Below are positions 27,129 to 36,153 of a DNA stretch of 64,000 nucleotides, in pieces. A program made the position numbers and the translations under genes. Within the stretch, counting starts at the first letter, position 1. Each line of letters opens with the position of its first letter. Source of the DNA: Elioraea tepidiphila DSM 17972 (GTDB lineage: Bacteria > Pseudomonadota > Alphaproteobacteria > Acetobacterales > Acetobacteraceae); contig NZ_KB899932.1 of NCBI RefSeq assembly GCF_000378465.1, positions 1-64,000 on the forward strand. The letters run 5' to 3'. The notes beneath the pieces were generated by a model. The model saw nothing but the letters and a program-made list of their open reading frames with translations. It ran no database searches and was not told the DNA's origin.

Positions 27129-27968
27129 TTAAGCGGCCTGACGTTCCAGTATGGCTTTAATTGCGAACTCGGCCGGTGGCACGTTGCCGAGGGCCGTGTG
27201 TGGTCTGTGGTGGTTGTAATCCTCCTTCCATGATGTGATGGCGCTGCGGGCCTCCGGCAGCGTCGAGAACAGCGTGTCGTTGAGGCACTCATCCCGGAAG
27301 CGTCCGTTGAAGCTCTCGACGAAGGCGTTCTGGGTAGGCTTGCCCGGTGCGATGTAGTGCCATTCGACGCCGGTCTGCTGGCACCATCGCAGGACCGCCA
27401 TCGAGGTCAGCTCGGTGCCGTTGTCGGAGACGATGGTGTCCGGCCGGCCGCGCCGGCGGATGATGGCGTCCAGCTCACGCACGACGCGCAGGCCCGACAG
27501 CGAGGTGTCGGCGATCAGCGCCAGGCATTCGCGTGTGTAGTCGTCGACGACGGCCAGCACCCGGAACCGACGACCGTCGGTGAAGGTGTCGGAGACGAAG
27601 TCCAGGCTCCAGCAGGCGTTGGCGCGATCCGGAACGGGCATGGGCCTGCGCGTGCCCAGTGCCCGCTTGCGACCGCCGCGGCGGCGCACCTGCAGCTTCT
27701 CCTCACGGTAGAGGCGCCGCAGCTTCTTCTGGTTCATCACGATGCCCTGCCGGTCCAGCATGACGTGGATCCTGCGATAGCCGAACCGCCGGCGTTCCGC
27801 CGCCACGGCCTTCATCGCCTCGCGCAACGCAGCGTCATCCGCACGGGTGCTGGTGTAGCGCGCCGTCGAACGGTCAATGTTGAGGGCCTGGCACGCCCGA
27901 CGCTGGCTCACCCCATGCACTGCGCAGGCATGAGCCACCGCCTTCCGCTTCGCATCGGGCGTCACCAT
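27129..27968 (-). CDS. IS3-family transposase OrfB (DDE integrase domain)
   Basis: 279 residues. After an N-terminal HTH_21-like segment ([16 protein letters not shown]) comes the retroviral-type integrase core. The catalytic triad is visible: Asp in [14 protein letters not shown], Asp in [12 protein letters not shown] and Glu in [16 protein letters not shown]. The C-terminal [17 protein letters not shown] is typical of the IS407/IS3 group. The gene appears intact. It starts at an ATG that uses the last A of the A-run in orfA, in the -1 frame relative to it. Confidence 0.93.
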   Translation of the reverse strand: MVTPDAKRKAVAHACAVHGVSQRRACQALNIDRSTARYTSTRADDAALREAMKAVAAERRRFGYRRIHVMLDRQGIVMNQKKLRRLYREEKLQVRRRGGRKRALGTRRPMPVPDRANACWSLDFVSDTFTDGRRFRVLAVVDDYTRECLALIADTSLSGLRVVRELDAIIRRRGRPDTIVSDNGTELTSMAVLRWCQQTGVEWHYIAPGKPTQNAFVESFNGRFRDECLNDTLFSTLPEARSAITSWKEDYNHHRPHTALGNVPPAEFAIKAILERQAA

Positions 27969-28228
27969 TTTTCTGCGGCGACATCCTTCAGGATCGCATT
28001 GTCGAGCATCCGCTCGGCAAGGAGCTTCTTCAGCCGGGCGTTCTCGTCCTCCAGTGCCGTCAGGCGACGGGCGTCGGACACCTCCATACCGCCGAACTTC
28101 GCCTTGAACTTGTAGAAGGTCGCTGCCGAGATGCCGTGCTTGCGGCAGACATCCGCCGTCTTCGCACCCGCCTCCTGTTCCTTCAGCATCCCGATGATCT
28201 GTTCTTCCGTGAACCGCGAGGGTCGCAT
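27962..28228 (-). CDS. IS3-family transposase OrfA (HTH_Tnp_1)
   Basis: 88 residues. [20 protein letters not shown], then [20 protein letters not shown], is the helix-turn-helix that binds the terminal repeats. It is followed by a leucine-zipper-like region ([20 protein letters not shown]) used for multimerisation. The frame ends AAEKW just past the A-run. It appears intact, so the element may still be mobile. Confidence 0.92.
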   Translation of the reverse strand: MRPSRFTEEQIIGMLKEQEAGAKTADVCRKHGISAATFYKFKAKFGGMEVSDARRLTALEDENARLKKLLAERMLDNAILKDVAAEKW

Positions 28229-28287
28229 CGTCCGTCTCCGTGATCGACGGACTCTACCCAAATCTGGAGCAAGGTCAGGGTCTCAGG

Positions 28288-28494
28288 TCAGTTCTCCAGC
28301 ACCGCGGTCTCGAACCCCATGCCCTCCATCACGTCCGGCAGCGTCTCGGTGCAATAGCGCACCAGGTCGGGGAGGCGCTCGGGCATTTGGCTCTCGGTCG
28401 GCAGGGCGACGAGCCGGCGCAGGTTCTCGAGATACGCGCCGCTGTCGAAGCGTGCATGGGCGCGGGCGATCGCGCCCTCGCGTGTGCCGGTCAT
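28288..28494 (-). pseudogene. N-terminal fragment of an M20-family peptidase gene, cut by IS3
   Basis: 68 residues from ATG 28494: MTGTREGAIARAHARFDSGA, then YLENLRRLVALPTESQMPE, and FETAVLEN at the IS border. This is the standard start of an ArgE/DapE/CPG2-type M20 peptidase (about 400-480 residues). The stop TGA is formed by the first bases of the IS3 terminal repeat. None of the metal-binding motifs is left. The gene lost its C-terminal 85% together with the front of the patatin-like gene. Confidence 0.65.
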
Positions 28495-28553
28495 GGAGGC
28501 CCTCCCGGTTCGAAGGCGCGAGGCTCGCACGCCATCGGGCGGTTCGGAACCCC

Positions 28554-29624
28554 TCAGCCGGTTTCGCGGAACGCGAAGCCGATGCCCGGGCGATCGGGCA
28601 GCGTCATCATCCCGCCCTCGGGCACGAGATCCTCGGCGAGGAGCGCGCGCATGCCGTGCTGGGCGCCGTGCATCTCCAGCAGGCCGCCATGCGCGTGGCC
28701 CGCGAGTGCCGCGGCATTGGCGATATCGAGCCCGCCGGCATGCGCGACGGGAATGCCATGCGCCTCGGCGAGCGCGAGCACGCGCAGGAGCGTCGAGATG
28801 CCGCCGCAGAACGCCGCGTTGGGCTGGATCCAGTCCACGGCACCGCGCTGGAGCGCATCCCGGAACCACCCGAGCGACTGCATCATCTGGCCTGCACCGA
28901 TCGGCATCGGAATCGCGCGTCGCAAGGCCGCGAGCGACTCGATGTCGTTGCCGTGCACCGGCTCCTCGAACCAGGCGATGTCGCAGTCCGCCACCAGCAG
29001 GGCGAGGCGCCTTGCATCCGCGATCGTCATGCCGCAATTCGCATCCAGCATCAGCCACGGCCCGGGGCCGAGCGCGCGTCGCACTGCGCGGACGCGGGCC
29101 GCGTCCTCGTCGACGCCGCGTCCGCCGGCCGCGACCAGCATCTTCGCGCCGCGATAGCCCTGGGCGACCGCGCTGCGGCAGGCCTCGATGAGCGCCGCCT
29201 CGTCGTAGCCGGGCAGGCCGACGGTGGCGTAGCAGGGTACGCTCCGCCGCGCGCCCCCGAGCAGCCGCCAGAGCGGTTCGCCGAGCGCCCGCGCACGCAG
29301 GTCCCAGAGCGCGATGTCGAGTGCGGAGAGGGCCGAGACGAACACGCCCGCACCCCCGCGCGGCGCGAAGCGCTGAACCAGACGCTCGCGGATCGCCTCG
29401 ATCTCGCGCGCATCCGCGCCGCGCAGCGCGGCATCGAAGCCCTCCGCCAGCAGCGGACAGACCTGCCCGGCGAGGAAACGGCCGGTCACGCCGCTGCCAC
29501 CGAGCCCGTCCTCCGTCTCAACGCGACAGCGGACCACCGCGGGAGCCTCCAGCCCGGCGTAGCCGCGCGCCCCCTCCGTAGCGGCGAGACGCTCCAGCGT
29601 GGCCGTGATTCTCGTGATCCGCAT
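28554..29624 (-). CDS. mandelate racemase/muconate lactonizing enzyme family protein
   Basis: 356 residues of the enolase superfamily: a capping domain (1-115, with SALSALDIALWDLRARALGE) and a TIM barrel. Metal-ligand candidates are D194 (LMLDANCGM) and E220 (WFEEPVHGND). The third ligand position, normally Glu in a GE motif, appears as Q246 in GAGQMM. The usual KxK base motif is K161-M-L. H295 (VAHAGGLD) may be catalytic. These differences set it apart from well-known racemases and the substrate cannot be named. It is upstream of the truncated M20 gene on the same strand, which suggests the deleted genes shared its pathway. Confidence 0.85.
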   Translation of the reverse strand: MRITRITATLERLAATEGARGYAGLEAPAVVRCRVETEDGLGGSGVTGRFLAGQVCPLLAEGFDAALRGADAREIEAIRERLVQRFAPRGGAGVFVSALSALDIALWDLRARALGEPLWRLLGGARRSVPCYATVGLPGYDEAALIEACRSAVAQGYRGAKMLVAAGGRGVDEDAARVRAVRRALGPGPWLMLDANCGMTIADARRLALLVADCDIAWFEEPVHGNDIESLAALRRAIPMPIGAGQMMQSLGWFRDALQRGAVDWIQPNAAFCGGISTLLRVLALAEAHGIPVAHAGGLDIANAAALAGHAHGGLLEMHGAQHGMRALLAEDLVPEGGMMTLPDRPGIGFAFRETG

Positions 29625-29668
29625 CCGCCGTTCCTAGCCGTGATCGGCCGGATCCGGAAGCCGAGACA

Positions 29669-32600
29669 TCACCCGTCGCGCCGGTTCAGCAACTGTCGCA
29701 GCCTGGCCGCAAGCTCCTGGCGCCGATAGGGCTTGCGGAGAAGATGCACATCCGGATCGAGCCGGCCGTGATGCACGATCGCATCCTCGGTGTAGCCGGA
29801 GGTGAACAGCACCGGCAGCTCCGGCCGCAACGCCTGTGCGGCGTCGGCAAGCGTGCGGCCGTTCATGCCGCCCGGCATCACCACGTCGGTGAACAGCAGG
29901 TCGATCTCGGGATGCGCACGCAGCTGCTCGATCGCCTCGCGGCCGTTCGCCGCACCGAGCACCCGGTAGCCGAGCGTCTCCAGCATCCCGATCACGTGCT
30001 GGCGCACCAGCGCGTCGTCCTCCACCACCAGGATCGTCTCCCGCCCCCCCGGCGCAGGCGCCGGCTCATATGATGGCTCCGCCGTGTCGAGCGGCGTCAC
30101 GGCGGGCGGGAGGTAGAGTCGCACAACGGTGCCGCGTCCCGGCTCCGACTGGATGCGCACGTGGCCGCGCGATTGCTTGGCGAAGCCATAGACCATGCTG
30201 AGCCCGAGCCCGCTCCCTTTGCCCACCTCCTTGGTGGTGAAGAAAGGATCGAAGGCGCGCGCGAGCACGTCCGGGCTCATGCCGCAGCCGGTATCGGAGA
30301 CCGCGACCATCACATACGTCCCGGGAACGAGATCGGCGTCCATCTCGCCGGGACCGCGCTCGAGGAACGCGCTCTCGGTCGCGATGGTCAGCTGCCCGCC
30401 CCCTCCCATCGCGTCGCGCGCGTTGATGCAGAGGTTGAGGATCGCGTTCTCCAGTTGCCCGGCATCGACCAGCGCGTGGGGCACACCCCGACCCGGCGCC
30501 AGAACGATCTCGACATGCTCGCCGAGCGTGCGTCGCAGCATCGCCGCCATGCTGCCGAGCAAGGCATCGATATCGGTCGCCTTCGGATCGAGTGCCTGGC
30601 GGCGGGCGAAGGCGAGCAGCCTGCTGGTGAGCTCCGCGCCGCGCTCGGCGGCGCTGCGCGTCATCTCGGCGAGCGGACGCAGCGGCGATTCGGCGGCCAG
30701 TGTCTCGGAGAGCATCTCGGCATTGCCCAGGATGATCGTCAGCAGGTTGTTGAAGTCGTGCGCGATCCCGCCGGTGAGCTGGCCCATCGCCTCCAGGCGC
30801 TGCGACTTGAGCAGCCGCTCCTCCATCGCCCGCCGCTCGGTGACGTCGGTGAGCATCGCGCAGACCGCTGGCCTGCCGCCCCAGTCGATCCGGAACGCAC
30901 GAGTCTCGAGGTCGCGCTCGGCGCCGTCGCGGCGCCTGCCCTTCACGGCGAAGAAGCCAGGCGCCTCGCGCCCGGCGAGCCGCGCCTCGTAATAGCCGGT
31001 CAACCGCGCTCGCTCGCTCTCGGCGAACAGCACGCGGATGTCCTCGAGGGCGAGGATCTCGGCCGCATCCCCATAGCCAAGCATGCGCGCGAGCTCGGCA
31101 TTGGCGAGGATCGGCTGGAACGCGTGATGCACGAGAATGCCGACCTTGGCCTCGCTGACCAGCGTGTTGAGCCGTTGCTGCAGCTCGGCAATGCGCGCCT
31201 GTGCCTCGATCCGCTCGGTGACGTCGCGCATGACGCCGACGAAGCGTACCGGCTGGCCATGCTCGTCGATGATCAATCGGCCGCGGTCCTCGACATGCAC
31301 GACCGTGCCGTCGCGGCGCAGGAATCGGTATTCGTCCTCCCAGAGCCGGTCGCGGCGCGCGATCGCGGCCGCGACCCCGTCCAGAACGCGGGCGCGGTCC
31401 TCGGGATGGATATGCGCAGCCCTGGCATCCGGGCTCGCGCAGAGCGCGTCGCGATCGTGGCCGAAGACCTGCCCGACGTCCTCGCCCCACCAGACCGTGT
31501 TGCGCTTGAGATCCCAGTCCCAGGCCACGTCGGCGGTGGCGCTGGCGACTGCCTGGAATCGCTGCTCGCTCTCGCGCAGCGCCTCCAGTGTGCGGCCCCG
31601 CTCGATCGCGATCGAGGCAAGGCCCGAGATGCGCGCGATCAGGGCGCGGTCGTCGTCGCTCGGCGCGCGCGGCTCGCGCCAGTAGAGCGCGAAGCTCGCC
31701 GCGACCTTCCCGTCCGCGCGCTTCACCGGGGTCGACCAGCAGGCCCGGAGTCCATGCGCGCGCGCCAGCGGACGGATCTGCTCCCAGAGCGGGTCGGTCT
31801 CGATATCCACTGTCACCACGGGCCTGCCGAGATGCATCGCGGTGCCGCACGACCCGGCACAGGGTCCGATCGCGACGCCATCGACGCTCCGGCTGAACGC
31901 CTCCGGCAGGCTTGGCGCAGACCCGGGGCGCATGTGGATGCCGTCCTCGTCGAGCAGGACGAAGGAGGCAAGCGCGCCGGGCGAGAGCTCCTCGACCGCG
32001 TGCAGGATGGTGGCCAACACATCGCCGAGCGGCGCGCCAGCCGCAATCAGGCCGAACACCGCGGTCTCGAAGGCGCCGATCGCCTCGTCGCGCTTGCGGG
32101 CGGTGATGTCGCGCTGCACTGCCACCCAGTGGCTGAGCGCGCCCGTCTCGTCGGAAAGCGGAACGAGATCCACCTCCAGCCAGAACGGGTCGCCAGCGCG
32201 CGTATAGTTGATCAGCTCGGCGTGGATCGGTCTCGCGGCCGCCATGGCGGCGCGGATGCGCTCGAGCGTGGCGCGATCCGTTCCAGGGCCGTGGAGGATG
32301 CGGAGTGTCTGACCGATCGCTGCGGCGGCGGACCAACCGGTGCGCACCTCGAACGCGCGGTTGACGAACACGATGCGCGGCCCCGGCGGTTCGATCGGTC
32401 CGGCCTCGGTGATGACGACGAGATCCTTCAGGCGCGCGACCGCCTTTTCGAGCAGGCGCAGCTGTCCCGCCTCGGCGCGTTTCAAGGGCGTGATGTCCTG
32501 GAACGCGCCCTGGACGCGTACGATCCGCCCGTGCGCGTCACGCACCGCCTCGCCGATCGCCCGCACCCAGCGACGCTCGCCCTTGGCGGTCAGGATCTCC

Positions 32601-33280
32601 CGCTCCTGATCGTAGGACGTTCCGCTGGTCGCGCAGGCCACCAGCGCGGCGCGCACCTGATCGCGGTACTCGGGCGCATGGAACGCGATCGCCCCGTCAA
32701 GCGTGACGGGGGTTCCGGGCGCGACCCCATGGATCTCGCACACCTCGTCGGACCAGCTCAGCGCTCCCGTCCCCACCTCCACGCTCCAGCCGCCGATGCG
32801 CGCCATCCGCCCGGCGATCCGGAGCAGCCCCTCGGCCCGGCTCAGCGCGGTGTCGTCGCGGACGCGATCGGTCACATCCGCCACGGTGTGGATGATGTGT
32901 TCGACGCTGCCGTCCGGCGCGAGCACGGGGGTGTTCAGCGGCTCCCAAAAGCGTTCCTCGTAGCCGCCACCCTCGGCCTCGGGGCGGCGGATCGGATAGC
33001 GCTGGAGAGGCATGCGATCGGGGCGGCCGGCGCTGCGCACCCGCGCCAGCGAGGCTGCGAGATTGCGTACGCCATCCGCCGTCGGGTCGTCGGGCGGGTC
33101 AGGGAAGACCTCGAACAGGGGGCGGCCGAGGATCGCCGCCCGCTCGGTCATGGTGGCGCGCAGATAGGCATCCGAGGCGCCGACGATGCGGTAGGTGTCA
33201 TCGGCCGAGAGCAGGAGATGCAGCCCGGGAGTTGCCGCGAGCAGCGCGCCGAGACAGCGGACTCCGGCGTCCATGGCCAT
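29669..33280 (-). CDS. multi-PAS/GAF hybrid sensor histidine kinase
   Basis: 1203 residues with no membrane segment. Order: PAS-like sensor (1-135), PAS (about 150-265), a LOV-like PAS (about 280-390), GAF (about 395-560), two more PAS domains (about 565-690 and 700-820), HisKA with phospho-acceptor His841 in GGIAHDFNNLL, HATPase_c (N-box CINARDAM, VSDTGCGM, GKGSGLGLSMVYGF) and a C-terminal receiver with Asp1132 in LLFTDVVMPGG. The LOV-like domain has GQTLRILHGPGTD where true LOV domains have NCRFLQ, so the flavin-reactive Cys is missing. Start MAMDAGVR is preferred; ATG 33367 adds 29 residues of non-coding appearance. No cognate regulator lies nearby; it diverges from the NMT1-type transporter. 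Confidence 0.93.
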   Translation of the reverse strand: MAMDAGVRCLGALLAATPGLHLLLSADDTYRIVGASDAYLRATMTERAAILGRPLFEVFPDPPDDPTADGVRNLAASLARVRSAGRPDRMPLQRYPIRRPEAEGGGYEERFWEPLNTPVLAPDGSVEHIIHTVADVTDRVRDDTALSRAEGLLRIAGRMARIGGWSVEVGTGALSWSDEVCEIHGVAPGTPVTLDGAIAFHAPEYRDQVRAALVACATSGTSYDQEREILTAKGERRWVRAIGEAVRDAHGRIVRVQGAFQDITPLKRAEAGQLRLLEKAVARLKDLVVITEAGPIEPPGPRIVFVNRAFEVRTGWSAAAAIGQTLRILHGPGTDRATLERIRAAMAAARPIHAELINYTRAGDPFWLEVDLVPLSDETGALSHWVAVQRDITARKRDEAIGAFETAVFGLIAAGAPLGDVLATILHAVEELSPGALASFVLLDEDGIHMRPGSAPSLPEAFSRSVDGVAIGPCAGSCGTAMHLGRPVVTVDIETDPLWEQIRPLARAHGLRACWSTPVKRADGKVAASFALYWREPRAPSDDDRALIARISGLASIAIERGRTLEALRESEQRFQAVASATADVAWDWDLKRNTVWWGEDVGQVFGHDRDALCASPDARAAHIHPEDRARVLDGVAAAIARRDRLWEDEYRFLRRDGTVVHVEDRGRLIIDEHGQPVRFVGVMRDVTERIEAQARIAELQQRLNTLVSEAKVGILVHHAFQPILANAELARMLGYGDAAEILALEDIRVLFAESERARLTGYYEARLAGREAPGFFAVKGRRRDGAERDLETRAFRIDWGGRPAVCAMLTDVTERRAMEERLLKSQRLEAMGQLTGGIAHDFNNLLTIILGNAEMLSETLAAESPLRPLAEMTRSAAERGAELTSRLLAFARRQALDPKATDIDALLGSMAAMLRRTLGEHVEIVLAPGRGVPHALVDAGQLENAILNLCINARDAMGGGGQLTIATESAFLERGPGEMDADLVPGTYVMVAVSDTGCGMSPDVLARAFDPFFTTKEVGKGSGLGLSMVYGFAKQSRGHVRIQSEPGRGTVVRLYLPPAVTPLDTAEPSYEPAPAPGGRETILVVEDDALVRQHVIGMLETLGYRVLGAANGREAIEQLRAHPEIDLLFTDVVMPGGMNGRTLADAAQALRPELPVLFTSGYTEDAIVHHGRLDPDVHLLRKPYRRQELAARLRQLLNRRDG

Positions 33281-33607
33281 AGCGTCGCCGCCCGGCCTTT
33301 GGGCCGGAGAGGGCTCTCCCTCGCCCCTGGGGAATGCACGCCCGGGCTGTGTCGTCCGGCTGGTCATCGCGCGACGATCATTTCTGCCACGCGCCCTACG
33401 GGTCGATCCAGCGCCGAGATGGCTGCACACCGTCTTCTGAGCGTGATCGGCCGCGCAGCACGGTCGCCGAACCCGGCCGCCGGGCCGGTGCCGCCAGGAC
33501 CGCCAATACCCCGGCGCGGGGTACACCCGTTGCGTCCGGCCCCGTGCTGGCGTTTGATGTCGGCGAGGAGCGCGCGCACGGCACAACGACAAGCGGGAGA
33601 TGCGACG
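33281..33607. other. divergent intergenic region, kinase / transporter operon
   Basis: 327 bases. It contains a CGGCC-CAAA-GGCCG-type hairpin near 33295-33310, a CCCCGGCGCGGGG palindrome near 33510 and the GGGAG ribosome-binding site of the downstream binding-protein gene. No -35/-10 pair is convincing in either direction. The kinase frame stays open through part of it (to 33367 from ATG, and further without one), so the left third may be coding. Confidence 0.4.
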
Positions 33608-34591
33608 ATGACGCGACGGGCGATCGGCACCGGCGTGTTGCTCATGGCGCTGGCGACGGCTCATGCCACGAGCGCGCAGGACCGGGTTCTGCTTCAGCTC
33701 GACTGGATCCCCACCGGCGAGCATGCGGCCTACTTCTCCGGGGCGGAGCGCGGCGCGTGGCGCGAGCATGGGATCGAGATCTCGCTCACGCGCGGCTATG
33801 GCTCGGGCGATACGGTGCAGAAGGTCGCCGCCGGTGCGGCCCCGTTCGGCGTGGCCGATATCAGCGCGGTGCTGGCCTCACGGGCGCGGCAGAACACGCC
33901 CGTGAAACTGATCATGCAGGTCTACACCCACTCGCCGCATTCGCTGTTCGTGCTGCGCTCCTCCGGCATCACGAGTTTCCGCGGCCTCGAGGGCAAGCGC
34001 ATCGGCATCACGCCGGGCAACTCGCACCGGCTCTACTTCCCCGAGGTCGCGCGCCGCGCCGGCACCGATCCCGACCGCATCCAGTGGGTGAACACGGATG
34101 CCTCGGCGATGGCCGCGCTCTTGATCTCGAAGCGGATCGATGCGGCACCATTCTTCGCGATCCACCACTACTACCAGAACAAGGCGGCGCAGCGGGCGGG
34201 CGAGGAGATCGTCGTGCTGCCCTTCGTCGAGACCGGCTTCGCGATCTATGCCACCGGGCTCGTCACCACCGACCAGATCATCGCGCAGAACCCCGACCTC
34301 GTCCGCCGTTTCCTGCGCGGTGCCACCGACGCCTTCACCTGGGCGAACGAGAACCGCGAGCAGGCCTGCCGCCTGCACGTGCAGCGCAACCGCGAGGTCG
34401 AGCTCGATGACTGCATGGGCTCGCTGCGCGCGACCATGTCCTACGTGTTCAACGACCACCAGCGGAAGACCGGATTCGGCCGGCACGACCCCGAGCGGAT
34501 GGCGTTCACCTGGACCCAGGTCGCGGAATCGCAGGGGATCGACAAGGGCTGGAACTACGCCCAGGCGATCGACCTCAGCCTGCTGCCGTGA
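33608..34591 (+). CDS. NMT1/THI5-like ABC transporter substrate-binding protein
   Basis: 327 residues. A signal peptide ([20 protein letters not shown], cleavage near TSA-QD) is followed by [20 protein letters not shown] (about 28-47), the hallmark start of the NMT1/ThiY/TauA-like group, and [20 protein letters not shown]. Relatives bind hydroxymethylpyrimidine precursors, alkanesulfonates, or other small heterocycles and acids. GGGAG precedes the ATG. The stop overlaps the ATPase start by GTGA, making an operon of binding protein, ATPase, permease and amidohydrolase. Confidence 0.92.
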   Translation: MTRRAIGTGVLLMALATAHATSAQDRVLLQLDWIPTGEHAAYFSGAERGAWREHGIEISLTRGYGSGDTVQKVAAGAAPFGVADISAVLASRARQNTPVKLIMQVYTHSPHSLFVLRSSGITSFRGLEGKRIGITPGNSHRLYFPEVARRAGTDPDRIQWVNTDASAMAALLISKRIDAAPFFAIHHYYQNKAAQRAGEEIVVLPFVETGFAIYATGLVTTDQIIAQNPDLVRRFLRGATDAFTWANENREQACRLHVQRNREVELDDCMGSLRATMSYVFNDHQRKTGFGRHDPERMAFTWTQVAESQGIDKGWNYAQAIDLSLLP

Positions 34592-35358
34592 TCCGGATCG
34601 AGCGGGTCCACAAGACCTTCCGCGGACGCGACGGATCCCCGGTCGAGGCGCTGTGCGACGTCTCGCTGGAGGTCGCGTCGGGCGAGTTCGTCGCCATCGT
34701 CGGTGCCTCGGGCTGCGGCAAGTCCACATTGCTGCGCCTGGTCGCGGGGCTCGTGCCGCCGACCGAGGGGCGGGTGGTGCTGGCCGGCCGCGAGGTGACG
34801 GCGCCGCGCGCCGAGACGGCGATGGTGTTCCAGGCGCCGACCCTGCTGCCCTGGGCGGACGTGCTGCGCAACGTAACCTTCCCGCTCCGGCTGATGCACC
34901 GCACCACCCCCGACACCGAGGATCAGGCGCGTGCCTTGCTGGCAACCGCAGGGCTCGCCGGCTTCGAGGGCAGGCTGCCGCGCGAGCTCTCGGGCGGGAT
35001 GCAGCAACGCGTGGCGATCTGCCGTGCGCTGCTGCAGGAGCCGCAGGTGCTGCTGATGGACGAACCCTTCGGCGCGCTCGATGCACTGACGCGCGAGGAG
35101 ATGTCGCTCGAACTGCTGCGCCTCTGGGCCGCCCGGCGGATGGCTGTGCTGTTCGTGACGCACTCGATCCCGGAGGCGGTGCTGCTCGCCGATCGAGTGG
35201 TCGTGATGTCGCCGCGCCCCGGCCGCGTGGTGGACGTGATCGAGGTCGATCTGCCGCGGCCCCGTTCCTTCGAGCAGGAGGGCTCCGATGAGTTCCACCG
35301 CTGCACCAGCCGTATCCGCGCGCACATCTTCGGCGAACGGAACGCCCGCGCGGCGTGA
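34588..35358 (+). CDS. ABC transporter ATP-binding protein (nitrate/sulfonate/pyrimidine type)
   Basis: 256 residues. Walker A is [16 protein letters not shown] (about 38-53), the Q-loop is [12 protein letters not shown], the signature is [16 protein letters not shown], Walker B is [13 protein letters not shown], and the switch His is in [15 protein letters not shown]. It belongs to the SsuB/TauB/ThiZ group, which matches the NMT1-type binding protein. The start is GTG at 34588, overlapping the upstream stop. The C-terminal 71 bases overlap the permease gene. Confidence 0.94.
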   Translation: MIRIERVHKTFRGRDGSPVEALCDVSLEVASGEFVAIVGASGCGKSTLLRLVAGLVPPTEGRVVLAGREVTAPRAETAMVFQAPTLLPWADVLRNVTFPLRLMHRTTPDTEDQARALLATAGLAGFEGRLPRELSGGMQQRVAICRALLQEPQVLLMDEPFGALDALTREEMSLELLRLWAARRMAVLFVTHSIPEAVLLADRVVVMSPRPGRVVDVIEVDLPRPRSFEQEGSDEFHRCTSRIRAHIFGERNARAA

Positions 35359-36139
35359 CCTGCTCGCCCGGCTCAGGCCGTCGCTGCCGGCGTGGCTGGC
35401 GGTGATCGGGCTGTTCGCGATCTGGGAAGCCTCGGTCCACCTGTTCGGCATCCGCGAGTTCATCCTGCCCGCACCGTCCGCGATCTGGTCGGCGACGATT
35501 GCGATCTGGCCGACCGTGCTCGACCACACGCTCGCCACGCTGACGACCGTGCTGCTCGGCTTCGGCGCCTCGGTGCTGATCAGCCTGCCGCTCGCGATGC
35601 TGATCGCCGCCTCGCCGGCGATCTCGGCGGCGATCTATCCGCTGCTGGTGGTCACGCAGTCGATCCCGAAGGTGGCGCTCGCGCCGATCCTGATCGTCGC
35701 GCTCGGCGCGAACGAGGTGCCGCGCATCATCGTCACCTTCCTGGTCGCGTTTTTCCCGCTCGTGGTCGGCACGGTCGCGGGCCTGCTCGCGACCCCGCCT
35801 GAGCTGATCGAGCTCGGCCGCGCCTGCCGGGCGGGCAAGCTCCAGGAGCTGGTGCGCATCCGCCTGCCCTTCGCCGTGCCGTTCGTGTTCGGGGGGCTGA
35901 AGGTGGCGGCGGCACTCTCGGTGGTCGGCGCGGTGGTCGCCGAGTTCGTCGGCGCCGATGCCGGACTCGGCTACCTGATCCAGACTTCGATGGCCTTCTT
36001 CCGCACCCCGCTTGCCTTCAGCGCGGTGGTGATCCTCGCGATCATGGGCATCCTGCTGTTCCAGACCGTGGCGATGCTGGAACGGGTGCTGTTCCCCTGG
36101 TCGTCCGGCGCCGAGCACGCCGCGACCCCCGCCGCCTGA
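35288..36139 (+). CDS. ABC transporter permease (SsuC/TauC/ThiX type)
   Basis: 283 residues, inner-membrane. About six hydrophobic helices ([59 protein letters not shown] and others). The EAA loop that contacts the ATPase is [20 protein letters not shown] (about 177-196). The start ATG lies 71 bases inside the ATPase gene; a later start would remove only the variable Ser/Ala-rich leader, so the overlap may be overstated. Confidence 0.93.
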   Translation: MSSTAAPAVSARTSSANGTPARRDLLARLRPSLPAWLAVIGLFAIWEASVHLFGIREFILPAPSAIWSATIAIWPTVLDHTLATLTTVLLGFGASVLISLPLAMLIAASPAISAAIYPLLVVTQSIPKVALAPILIVALGANEVPRIIVTFLVAFFPLVVGTVAGLLATPPELIELGRACRAGKLQELVRIRLPFAVPFVFGGLKVAAALSVVGAVVAEFVGADAGLGYLIQTSMAFFRTPLAFSAVVILAIMGILLFQTVAMLERVLFPWSSGAEHAATPAA

Positions 36140-36153
36140 ACGAAGGAGCCGAG

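Larger units (their letters stand above)
27070..28290 (-). mobile_element. complete IS3-family element (IS407-like), no target duplication
   Basis: A 1221-base element bounded by terminal inverted repeats TGACCTGAGACCCT (27070-27083 and the complement at 28277-28290). It contains orfA and orfB of an IS3-type transposase on the reverse strand with a run of five A bases at their junction (27972-27968), where a -1 frameshift would make the OrfAB transposase. The bases next to the two ends (CCGG on the left, GTTC on the right) do not match, although IS3 elements normally leave a 3-5 base duplication. Confidence 0.9.

Noticed and set aside
33281-33769. A longer N-terminus for the hybrid kinase
   Set aside because: The extra codons have non-coding composition and contain a hairpin; a start at 33280 or at most 33367 is more plausible.
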